The notes below the pieces were generated by a model that saw nothing but the letters and a program-made list of their open reading frames with translations, was not told the origin of the DNA and made no database searches. From Nemertoderma westbladi (Eukaryota; Xenacoelomorpha; Nemertodermatida; Nemertodermatidae), in the NCBI GenBank assembly GCA_032718475.1, contig JAUCBJ010007172.1, positions 1-25,643 on the forward strand: DNA of 25,643 nucleotides, written 5' to 3'. Positions 17,189 through 25,643 of the stretch are shown piece by piece (position 1 is the first letter of the stretch; the number at the start of each line of letters is the position of its first letter). Made by a program: the position numbers and the translations under genes.

Positions 17189-17930
17189 TACTGCCCTACT
17201 GAGGGGTAGGGCTGTAGGGCCTAACTGCCTACCGTAATTGGTAATGCAGTAATGTGATTGTTATACAAATACTTACTAGACGAGACCATACTGCCATATC
17301 ATGCATACGGCAGTACGGTGGTATAGGCGGATAGGCCTAATATGTTAATACTGTAATACTGTCTGACTGTAATATCATCATTTCACAATGGGTTTGCCTG
17401 TTTGCACAAGTCTAACATCTTTGTATTCTTGCCAATTGAAATGTTTTCTCCGCGGCAACTCCTGAACTCCTCCACTTGCTATCTCCAGATCTATCCTACA
17501 GTCCTACCCACTAGGCCTACCTCCTGAAGAGATTTATAGATGTACTAACTGACTAACTACTAAATATTGAAAGTTATTAATTGATAGGCATAATACTGTA
17601 ATACCTAATATGATAATAATAATTAGGCCTAATGCAGTACAGCAGTACTGCAGTACCGGTAATGTAATGATGATAATCGATAATGTTGTGATCTTGGCTG
17701 CTTGGCGGATAAATCTTTACAGTTGGGCAGTTGCTGAGTTGGGTGGGCCTAGAGCTATAGGAAAATACTAGAATACCTACAGCTACCGGTATTAAATAGT
17801 ATTAAATGGCTAGTATTAAATAAAATACGTTATTCTTAAAAGGAAAAAAATTAATAAAATATGATATGTTTCTTAGTGGATCAAAAGTGAAGGTTCAGTT
17901 ATCAGAAAAAATAAAATAAGCACAGAAATT
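17189..17930. other. Non-coding DNA rich in short palindromic motifs
   Basis: No gene. TAGGCCTA, ACCGGTA and TACTGTA-type motifs recur, for example around 17280-17340 and 17620-17660, making many short inverted repeats. Their density may be a genome-wide background trait. Confidence 0.5.
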
Positions 17931-17995
17931 TCAATCTATACATCTATTAAAATTACAACAAGGTAACAGGTCAAATTCTTTTATTTTATCTTTAA

Positions 17996-19087
17996 CCCTG
18001 CCCCGGTATGGTAAAAAATTATCCTTCACCGGTAACATGGGGTATTTTTATACCCCAAATTGATAAGATATTTTAAGCAACATTAAACAGAAAAACACTT
18101 GCAATCCCCCTCCCAGAATTTGCCAAATGGTGAAAAAATAAGTTGTGAATTTTTTTTTTCAATTTGGTTGAAGTCTACCCAACGCTCAATGCCACAAAAG
18201 TTATCCCACTACAATCGCGATCATCATCGTTAACGTCGCGATGGGGCGTTTTGCAACAAGATACTATCATAGCGAAGCATTAGCTGTGAGAGTGTTTCTC
18301 ATTTTAGGTTTTTTAGTGGTGTTATGGGTCAAGTACACCCTGAAGTATACCATTGCAGTTCCAATAAGCATAAAATGAGTCAAATACCATCACTAAAAGT
18401 CAACAAAGTGATATATATATATATACAGATATATCACCTCGCAATAGCACAAGATCTTGAATTGTAATATGAAATATACACCATGACAGCATGACTGCAA
18501 AAGTACTGATGATTTGGTCATAAAATGTGATTATTGTCCAACTAAATTATACATTGCAGTTTCAATGAACCCAAAATGAGACCCAAAAGGCCAGAACACC
18601 TCTAAGAAAGCCTACACAATAAGAATTATTCACATATACTTAGCAATCTATTGCTGGATTGCATCGCGATTAGGCCGAAGTCTTGGCTTGTGAAATACAG
18701 GCCATACACAATACAGTAGCTTCATATAATACTGATAATTTGGTCTTAAAAGACAAAGTTAAAACATGCCTCTAGCTGTCTAGTACAACTAACTCGACCA
18801 TTGTGGTTCCAATGAAACCAAAATGAGTCACAAAGCACCACTAAACGAGCACCATAACGTTATGGGGTATTTTTATACCCCATCTTACCTAACTAAGTTG
18901 TTTTCAAATTAAGGGCCCATAACATTTTTCATAAACAAAATTTTATGGGTTTGACCCACACAATCGTTAGATACAAGTTTTTTGGAAGATACTATGAAGT
19001 TGGACATACATAATATGAGAGATTGTCGAAAAATATCAAAAGTAATCCCCTTGGGGTATTATTTTACCCCACGTTACCGGGGGAGGG
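17996..19087. mobile_element. piggyBac-like MITE with TTAA duplications
   Basis: The element begins CCCTGCCCCGGTA and ends, in reverse complement, CCCTCCCCCGGTA. It is flanked on both sides by TTAA (17992-17995 and 19088-19091), the piggyBac target duplication. Both termini then carry a hairpin TGGGGTA..TACCCCA (18038-18057 and 19052-19071), and a third copy lies inside at 18863-18882. It is 1092 bp, has no transposase frame, and sits inside a LINE whose coding sequence continues on both sides. Mobilisation would need a transposase from elsewhere. Confidence 0.85.
18353..18840. repeat. Diverged internal repeats of the MITE
   Basis: Three copies of a block like CATTGCAGTTCCAAT..AAAATGAGTC start near 18353, 18552 and 18797. 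The material between the copies also matches in part: GAAATA(T)AC..CCAT and ACTGAT(G/A)ATTTGGTC recur. The period is about 200-245 bp. An AT microsatellite lies at 18411-18424. Confidence 0.7.
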
Positions 19088-20100
19088 TTAAAAATATTAA
19101 TATTAGACAGTTAGGTGCACTAACGACATCTTGCGGCAGGCCATTCCAAATATCTACTGCACGATTTGAGAACGATTCTTTAGCTATCTGAAGTCTGGAA
19201 AAGGGCTTGTAAAGTTTCATGGAATGGCCCCTATTATTATTTCTAACTGATATATGAAAGAAGTCATCAAAATTTAAATCAACAAGTTTGTTATAAATCA
19301 TATACACCAGCTTTAGATCAAAGATATGTCTGCGGACTTCTAGCGGCTGTAGTTTTAAACGTACTGTAGGAGTCGATCTAAGTAGTCAGCACGATCAAAT
19401 TTACAACGAACATACAAACGACGGGTAAAATATCTTTGGACTCTTTCAATAAGATCTATTGACCCCAAATTAAAAGGTGAAAAAACTGGTGTACAGTACT
19501 CCAATAAGGGTCGAACATAAGATGTGTACGCAGTTATAGTAACGCATTGAGATTGCTAGTGTAAAAGCACTTAAATATCATATTAACAATACGAAAAGCC
19601 TTTTGAACCTCTGCTGTCTGCTCACGGTAGTGGAGGTCAAATTTTAGATTGCTACTTATAGAGACACCATAAGGTCCCTACAAGATTTATCTAGCGAAAG
19701 GGCTTTACCATACAGGAAACATTTATCCTGGGATAAAATAACTGAGGTGGAAATGTTCGACACTGAACATTTATGAGTGACAATTTTAACTTGCCATTTA
19801 CTAAGCCCAGGTTTTGAGTACTACTGGTGAGGGCATCTGCCAATGATTTGCTGGCTGAAGCTTTTCTGTACAGTTTAAGGTCATCAGCAAATAATTTACA
19901 ACTAACGCCATTTGTAGGACTAAACGAGTGCATCAGGTAAGTCGCTTACGGACAACAAAAACAACAGCGGACCTAAGACACTTCCCTGTACTGTCCCTGG
20001 AGTGACTTTAGTAACAATAGAAATAGCATTACCTATACCTAACTATAACAGTTTGTGTACGATCAGATAAAAATGCACCAATCCATAATAGTAATTTTCC

Positions 20101-20767
20101 TGAAATCGTAGCTAGATTTCAGTCATCCCCTTTGTCAGTTTTAGACCATTTTTTATCAAATAAACGTTATTAACCAGTTCTTATTTTATATGCTGTCACG
20201 GGGAAACTGAAACGGGCGATTCATTATTTGGTAAGTACTAAGTACAGTATATCGATAGTGAAAGGATACATACAGTATCTTGAAATCTTGTACGTATCTT
20301 GACGTATTGTCTGATGCCTTTGCAGTGGTTGATTGCTTACCCGTCGCCATACCTACGACGCCGTCTCCTATTTAGCAGCAATCTCGTTGAAGTACAATGG
20401 CATCTGCTCCTGCTCTAGTTGATAATACAGGTTCATGATTCGAACTGTGATGGACCTGGGACCTGAACTTCATAGCTGTTGAGTTGACGTTAGACTTATA
20501 ATTGAAGGGAAGCCAAAAAAAGAAGTATACAACTGTAAAGTTAGTAAAATTACACCCTTAACACACCCATGTTTATCATTATTCGGAGGGAGATGCTCAC
20601 AGCAATAACGATCACTCATATAGTGGCAACCAACAGTAGCGGCCATTAAAAACCGATCAAACAACAACCACACCATTTGAACTTTCCCCGAAGGATACTA
20701 TATGATTCTGTGTAACATATTATTACTACTACTACTAGGATCGGCATGCTGCATTGCAGCTGCATTT
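20101..20767. other. Non-coding region between two LINE remnants
   Basis: No supported gene. A 13-codon frame with a strong Kozak context (ATG 20397, MASAPALVDNTGS) and a 68-codon minus frame (20470-20676) exist, without domain support. Splice-like GTAAGTACT (about 20230) and TTTGCAG (about 20322) are present but prove nothing alone. Confidence 0.4.
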
Positions 20768-21010
20768 TTAAGAATCATGTGCCGGCTTGTCAACAAAATT
20801 GCACCGCCACAACTCCCTATCACCCATGACATTTGCTAGATCATCCGCATCTTTAAGGCCAGTGTCCTTTAAGATGCGTCTCAAGAAAGTCATGGGCTGT
20901 CCACCATGCTTATTCACTCCATGAGGCTGCCAAAGTACAAGATTATGTACTGGCTGGTCCTCACGGCGAAAGCAATGTCCTGCAAAGCGGAGGCGATTTT
21001 GTTCTAATTG
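20768..21010 (-). pseudogene. C-terminal fragment of a second LINE
   Basis: Eighty intact codons on the minus strand, ending at TAA (20768-20770). The reading starts near LRFAGHCFRREDQPVHNLVL, continues WQPHGVNKHGGQPMTFLRRI and ends with GDRELWRCNFVDKPAHDS. This pattern (FAGHC.R.....NLVLW.P..G....G, then a D.G..D.....M.DR..W block) is the extreme C-terminus of non-LTR retrotransposon polyproteins common in invertebrates. It differs from the LINE at 17931-20100. The upstream frame is closed by a stop at 21017-21019, so it is a 5'-truncated copy, as usual for LINEs. Confidence 0.8.
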
Positions 21011-21715
21011 TTTGTTCTAATGTTTCTAAACATATTATTAGTTCACTTGTTGATGTGCATTACCTAGCCCTATTGTTTTACATGAGCAAAGACTGGCTTA
21101 TAGTTTAACCTGTGCAGTACCAGAGTCCCGCACGAGGCCACACAGTCAGGGGATATTAGCTACTGTAGCTACATTCCTGTGATTGTGATTTACTCACTAT
21201 CATACTGTTTATTTAACAATATATGTGGACGTTAAAGAGACAACTAAATGAGTTTTCCCCAAGATCCAGAAACATTTTGAACCCTAGGCCCCGTGCTAAT
21301 TTCGGGTACAACAACAAACTTTAGCTTGGGTTCTACATAGGCCCCAACAAGTCGTGAACCTAGATCCCCTGACAGCTATCACGAGGACTAGTGTAAGCTA
21401 TCCTGAACCCTACACGTAACACGTGTCCCTTCCCGGGCTCTGTAAAACTCTGTCACTATGTAACCATCAAGTTTCAATGTATGGTCAATAAATATTATTA
21501 ATACTCACTACACCTTATTATCTAAGCATAATAAAAGTACTTAAGTAAACTGTTGAAAAACCATTAATCGTTGGAAAATTAGTAAATGACTATATTTTTT
21601 AAATTCCGAGCAAGTTAAGTGAAACAATCTGTACAGAGGTATGTATAACACTATGTTACTAATAAAATAATAAACGTCTGAGACTGAGTGGTTGCAAATT
21701 TCTTCATCACATCCT
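21011..21715. other. Non-coding region downstream of the 405-codon gene
   Basis: No gene seen. It would hold the 3' untranslated region of the minus-strand gene at 21716-22933. The nearest minus-strand AATAAA (TTTATT on plus) is near 21209. The part 21116-21515 has a GC-richer, LTR-like look, ending CTCACTACA after AATAAA, but no ends or duplication could be confirmed. Confidence 0.4.
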
Positions 21716-22933
21716 TCAACAGTAGTGGGGGAAATGCTGAACATCTCCGGAATTGAAATTACATTCTATCTCATGTAAATGGGACTGTACTATATTTTCT
21801 GCCTGTTGCCTGCTGGTTCTCGGAGTGCCACCGAGTACGAATCGCGAAAGAACCAATGCAAGTGGTTTGGGTACCTGATTGGAGGGTGTCATAGGTAGTT
21901 CCGACAGTTTATTGGACGATTGGTTAGTTGAGTGAACTACAGGTGGAAGCTCAATGGGTAACGAATTAGATGAGCTAATAGATGGAGGCAGCTGATTGGA
22001 TAATGTATTAGTTCTTGAATCATGAAGGGAGCAAATCTGTGTAATTTCAGGACCTGGCTGGACATGGACAACATGTGCATCTGGAGAAACCTCAGCTGTT
22101 AACTTTGGTAATGAGGAATTAGTAGGCAAAGATACGTCCTCCTTAATAAAATGATTATCTGTGTCACTTGGATCCAGTGCATATTGCGACAAATTGGGAC
22201 GAGCTGCTAATACAACGTCTTGAAATGTAGACAATTTATGTGTCTTCATTATTACCGTTCTAAAAGCTTTCTTCCATCGATTTACAGGGTCTATAAATCT
22301 ACAGAGAATTAACTTTCTTTTGTCGTCTAGATATTTGAATCGATACATTGGCTCAGTAGATGATATAATCTTATCTTGTAGATTAGGATATCTGCTAATA
22401 AATGTATTAATATGCACTCCAGGGGCGGTAGATGGTTGAAGCAGAAACCGCATTGGTAACCTCTGTGTAATGTCATCTTCATCCGAAAGATTCAGACATT
22501 CAAGCATTCCATGAATGTTAAGTTGATTGCGATATTGAAACAATTTGTTAATATTGTTGGGGGTTCCAGAATCGAGAGAATCTAGTAAGTTTGTAAACAT
22601 TGACGACCGGCGTCTATAAAATTTACGTCTTTTATGATGACCACTGCCTCCAACATCTTTATCCCTGTTAGAAGAGGAATTCCATATATTTTCTTTATAT
22701 GGGAGAGGCATTTCTGGCATGTCATCACTTCCTTGTCCAACAATTGAGTCACTAAACGTTAACACTTTGCCTGGAATAGCACTAGGTGGCACAACGTGTG
22801 AGTTGTTTATAAGCTGAGTGGTAATGAGACATTGTTCGTTGTCATTGGGGGATGTGGGTCGAATCTCAGTTTGCGGGTAAGGTGACAATTTTTGTAATGA
22901 TGATGTTTCATGGGGTTTCATTAAAATCGACAT
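21716..22933 (-). CDS. Uncharacterised 405-residue protein
   Basis: A single open frame of 405 codons plus TGA (21716-21718). The ATG at 22931-22933 has A at -3 and is the first after an in-frame stop at 22982-22984. I do not recognise the family. Residues 1-95 and about 255-370 are Ser/Pro/Asn-rich and probably disordered. A basic patch KRRKFYRRR (101-109) looks like a nuclear localisation signal. Residues about 110-250 are less biased and may fold (MYRFKYLDDKRKLILCRFID, then VNRWKKAFRTVIMKTHKL). There is no signal peptide, membrane segment or mobile-element motif. The 56-bp satellite starts only about 140 bp upstream of the ATG, leaving little room for a normal promoter. It may be one exon of a host gene, an intronless gene or a transposon-borne ORF. 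Confidence 0.6.
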   Translation of the reverse strand: MSILMKPHETSSLQKLSPYPQTEIRPTSPNDNEQCLITTQLINNSHVVPPSAIPGKVLTFSDSIVGQGSDDMPEMPLPYKENIWNSSSNRDKDVGGSGHHKRRKFYRRRSSMFTNLLDSLDSGTPNNINKLFQYRNQLNIHGMLECLNLSDEDDITQRLPMRFLLQPSTAPGVHINTFISRYPNLQDKIISSTEPMYRFKYLDDKRKLILCRFIDPVNRWKKAFRTVIMKTHKLSTFQDVVLAARPNLSQYALDPSDTDNHFIKEDVSLPTNSSLPKLTAEVSPDAHVVHVQPGPEITQICSLHDSRTNTLSNQLPPSISSSNSLPIELPPVVHSTNQSSNKLSELPMTPSNQVPKPLALVLSRFVLGGTPRTSRQQAENIVQSHLHEIECNFNSGDVQHFPHYC

Positions 22934-23074
22934 CTTGGTACAATTTAAATTATGTGTACTTCTGCCAATTTTGTGGTAGATTTAACTACGATCAAATATA
23001 TCAAATAGTCAATATAAAAAAAATCAAAGTATCAAATACTAGTTGTATAAATATGAAATAACTTTGTTGGTGAT

Positions 23075-25590
23075 GCCGCCAACACTCACTAATACGGTCT
23101 ACTTTGGTTGAGGCGCCAACACTCACTAATAAGGTCTACTTTGGTTGAGGCTCTACCTTACTCACTAATACGGTCTACTTTGGTTGAGGCTCTACCTTAA
23201 GAAGTTGCCGCCAACACTCACTATAATACGGTCTACTTTGTTTGAGGCTCTACCTTAAGAAGTTGCCACCAACACTCACTAATACAGTCTACTTTGGTTG
23301 AGGCTCTACCTTACTCACTAATACGGTCTACTTTGGTTGAGGCTCTACCTTACTCACTAATACGGTCTGCTTTGGTTGAGGCTCTACCGTAAGAAGTTGC
23401 CGCCAACACTCACTAATACGGTCTACTTTGTTTGAGGCTCTACCTTAAGAAGTTGCCACCAACACTCACTAATACAGTCTACTTTGGTTGAGGCTCTACC
23501 GTACTCACTAATACGGTCTACTTTGGTTGAGGCTCTACCGTAAGAAGTTGCCGCCAACACTCACTAATACGGTCTACTTTGGTTGAGGCTCTACCTTACT
23601 CACTAATACGGTCTACTTTGGTTGAGGCTCTACCTTACTCACTAATACGGTCTACTTTGGTTGAGGCTCTACCGTAAGAAGTTGCCGCCAACACTCACTA
23701 ATACGGTCTACTTTGTTTGAGGCTCTACCTTAAGAAGTTGCCACCAACACTCACTAATACAGTCTACTTTGGTTGAGGCTCTACCTTACTCACTAATACG
23801 GTCTACTTTGGTTGAGGCTCTACCTTACTCACTAATACGGTCTACTTTGGTTGAGGCTCTACCGTAAGAAGTTGCCGCCAACACTCACTAATACGGTCTA
23901 CTTTGTTTGAGGCTCTACCTTAAGAAGTTGCCACCAACACTCACTAATACAGTCTACTTTGGTTGAGGCTCTACCGTACTCACTAATACGGTCTACTTTG
24001 GTCGAGGCTCTACCTTAAGAAGTTGCCGCCAACACTCACTTAATACGGTCTACTTTGTTTGAGGCTCTACCTTAAGAAGTTGCCACCAACACTCACTAAT
24101 ACAGTCTACTTTGGTTGAGGCTCTACCTTAAGAAGTTGCCGCCAACACTCACTGATAAGGTCTACTTTGGTTGAGGCTCTACCTTAAGAAGTTGCCACCA
24201 ACACTCACTAATACGGTCTACTTTGGTTGAGGCTCTACCTTAAGAAGTTGCCGCCAACACTCACTAATACGGTCTACTTTGGTTGAGGCTCTACCTTAAG
24301 AAGTTGCCGCCAACACTCACTGATAAGGTCTACTTTGGTTGAGGCTCTACCTTACTCACTAATACGGTCTACTTTGGTTGAGGCTCTACCTTACTCACTA
24401 ATACGGTCTACTTTGGTTGAGGCTCTACCGTAAGAAGTTGCCGCCAACACTCACTAATACGGTCTACTTTGGCTGAGGCTCTACCTTAAGAAGTTGCCAC
24501 CAACACTCACTAATACGGTCTACTTTGGTTGAGGCTCTACCTTAAGAAGTTGCCGCCAACACTCACTAATACGGTCAACTTTGGCTGAGGCTCTACCTTA
24601 AGAAGTTGCTGCAAACACTCACTGATAAGGTCTACTTTGGTTGAGGCTCTATCTTAAGTACCAGTTAAATAACTGGGAGCAAATCTTGGGAAAAGAGTAG
24701 CGCCCACCCCTACCCTCGGGTAGCAGCTATCGAAAGAGGAGCCTTCGGATCGCCTCCGGCTTCGGCCGACTGTTTGCTTTGCTTGCTACCTTAAGAAGTT
24801 GCCGCCAACACTCACTAATACGGTCTACTTTGGTTGAGGCTCTACCTTAAGAAGTTGCCGCCAACACTCACTAATACGGTCTACTTTGGTTGAGGCGCCA
24901 ACACTCACTAATACGGTCTACTTTGGTTGAGGCTCTACCTTAAGAAGTTGCCGCCAACACTCACTAATAAGGTCTACTTTGGTTGAGGCTCTACCTTAAG
25001 AAGTTGCCGCCAACACTCACTAATAAGGTCTACTTTGGTTGAGGCTCTACCTTAAGAAGTTGCCGCCAACACTCACTAATAAGGTCTACTTTGGTTGAGG
25101 CTCTACCTTAAGAAGTTGCCGCCAACACTCACTAATAAGGTCTACTTTGGTTGAGGCTCTACCTTAAGAAGTTGCCGCCAACACTCACTAATAAGGTCTA
25201 CTTTGGTTGAGGCTCTACCTTAAGAAGTTGCCGCCAACACTCACTAATAAGGTCTACTTTGGTTGAGGCTCTACCTTAAGAAGTTGCCACCAACACTCAC
25301 TGAGAAGGTCTACTTTTGTTGAGGCTCTACCTTAAGAAGTTGCCGCCAACACTCACTAATACAGTCTACTTTGGTTGAGGCTCTACCTTAAGAGTTGCCG
25401 CCAACACTCACTAATACGGTCTACTTTGGTTGAGGCGCCAACACTCACTAATACGGTCTACTTTGGTTGAGGCTCTACCTTAAGAAGTTGCCGCCAACAC
25501 TCACTATAATACGGTTTACTTTGTTTGAGGCTCTACCTTACTCACTAATACGGTCAACTTTGGTTGAGGCTCTACCTTACTCACTAATAC
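23075..25590. repeat. Satellite array of 56-, 39- and 37-bp units
   Basis: About fifty units share the core AATACGGTCTACTTTGGTTG plus AGGCTCTACC. The 56-bp form adds TTAAGAAGTTGCCGCCAACA. The 39-bp form lacks 17 bp of this, and a 37-bp form (GAGGCGCCAACACTCAC; 23101, 24880 and 25425 areas) lacks 19 bp. Variants recur in sets: a TTTGTTTG unit followed by a CCACC/ACAGTC unit appears near 23206, 23397, 23690, 23875 and 24025, giving irregular higher-order repeats. From about 24960 to 25260 near-identical 56-bp units run regularly, suggesting recent homogenisation. All frames are closed, so it is non-coding. It is interrupted at 24659-24790. Confidence 0.95.
24659..24790. mobile_element. 132-bp GC-rich insertion in the satellite
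   Basis: This segment does not match the repeat unit. TTAAG occurs directly on both sides (24654-24658 and 24791-24795), which suits a 5-bp target duplication, although the unit itself contains TTAAG only once. It holds three compact hairpins: CCAGTTA/TAACTGG (24661-24676), CTACCC/GGGTAG (24710-24723) and CGGC-TTCG-GCCG (24757-24768), the last with the very stable UUCG tetraloop type. No terminal inverted repeats, LTR ends or tRNA-like boxes are visible. It may be a SINE-like or structured-RNA insertion, or foreign DNA captured in the array. Confidence 0.5.
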
Positions 25591-25643
25591 TGTTCGCGCT
25601 TTCAGACCTTTGGCATTTTAACCCACCAAATTAAGATGTCTTC

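Larger units (their letters stand above)
17931..20100 (-). pseudogene. CR1/Jockey-like LINE reverse transcriptase, decayed and split
   Basis: Reading the minus strand from about 20100 downward: WIGAFLSDRTQTVIV, then VTPGTVQGSVLGPLLFLL, the RT catalytic box FADDLKLYR (about 19880), YVRPLLEYCTPVFSPFNLGS and RVQRYFTRRLY, then the typical C-terminus RGHSMKLYKPFSRLQ..FSNRAVDIWNGLPQDVVSAP. This is the RT and C-terminal part of a CR1/Jockey-type LINE. Several frame changes and stops separate the pieces, so it is dead. The reading is cut at 19088 by the piggyBac-like MITE and resumes beyond it at 17991 (FKDKIKEFDLLP) to a stop at 17931-17933. The 5' part of the element is absent. Confidence 0.85.

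Noticed and set aside
20397-20440. First coding exon starting MASAPALVDNTG
   Set aside because: Good start context, but the frame stops after 13 codons, the splice donor is weak and no downstream exon was recognised.
21116-21515. Solo LTR
   Set aside because: TG..CA-like ends and AATAAA are present, but no matching target duplication or second copy could be found.
24659-24790. Hammerhead-type ribozyme or tRNA-derived SINE
   Set aside because: No CUGANGA core on either strand and no A/B boxes.

Overview
The window looks like repeat-rich nuclear DNA from an invertebrate animal. The reasons are a nearly complete BEL/Pao-type LTR retrotransposon (a family known from animals), remnants of two LINE families, non-autonomous DNA transposons, long AT-rich non-coding stretches and satellite DNA. 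Nothing suggests a bacterial chromosome: there are no operons, ribosome-binding sites or CRISPR arrays. I found no tRNA or rRNA gene. The species cannot be named from the sequence.

Layout. 1-2418 is AT-rich non-coding DNA with a TATA-like site near 1340 and long poly-C tracts at 1561-1655 and 1922-1962. 2419-3687 holds two broken pieces that look like retroelement gag. 3670-5001 is a 24-bp tandem array of about 55 units, open as an octapeptide repeat on both strands. 5006-10827 is the BEL/Pao element: gag with DUF1759 and zinc knuckles, then pol with protease, RT, RNase H, integrase and DUF5641. A single in-frame TGA separates gag from pol, and one frameshift sits near the end of pol. No LTR pair was found by eye.

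10828-12433 is AT-rich and contains a diverged 240-bp direct duplication. 12434-14643 carries an unidentified protein of more than 700 codons. Its first 415 codons are intact; the rest is split by three frame changes and one stop. 14644-17930 is non-coding, with a 49-bp duplication carrying two E2F-like sites, a TATA/poly(A) module and a hAT-like inverted-repeat element. 17931-20100 is a decayed CR1/Jockey-like LINE on the minus strand, split by a 1.09-kb piggyBac-like MITE with TTAA target duplications. 20768-21010 is the C-terminal end of a second LINE family. 21716-22933 (minus) is an open, unidentified 405-codon gene candidate. 23075-25590 is a satellite of 56-, 39- and 37-bp units with higher-order structure and a 132-bp GC-rich, hairpin-rich insertion.

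How the parts relate. Gag and pol of the BEL element would act together in retrotransposition, but this copy is probably immobile: the 5' end of gag is lost against the array, a catalytic RNase H Asp is replaced, and the last pol domain is out of frame. The nested MITE-in-LINE gives a relative age order. The two genes of unknown function (12434-14643 and 21716-22933) are the parts least explained by known families.
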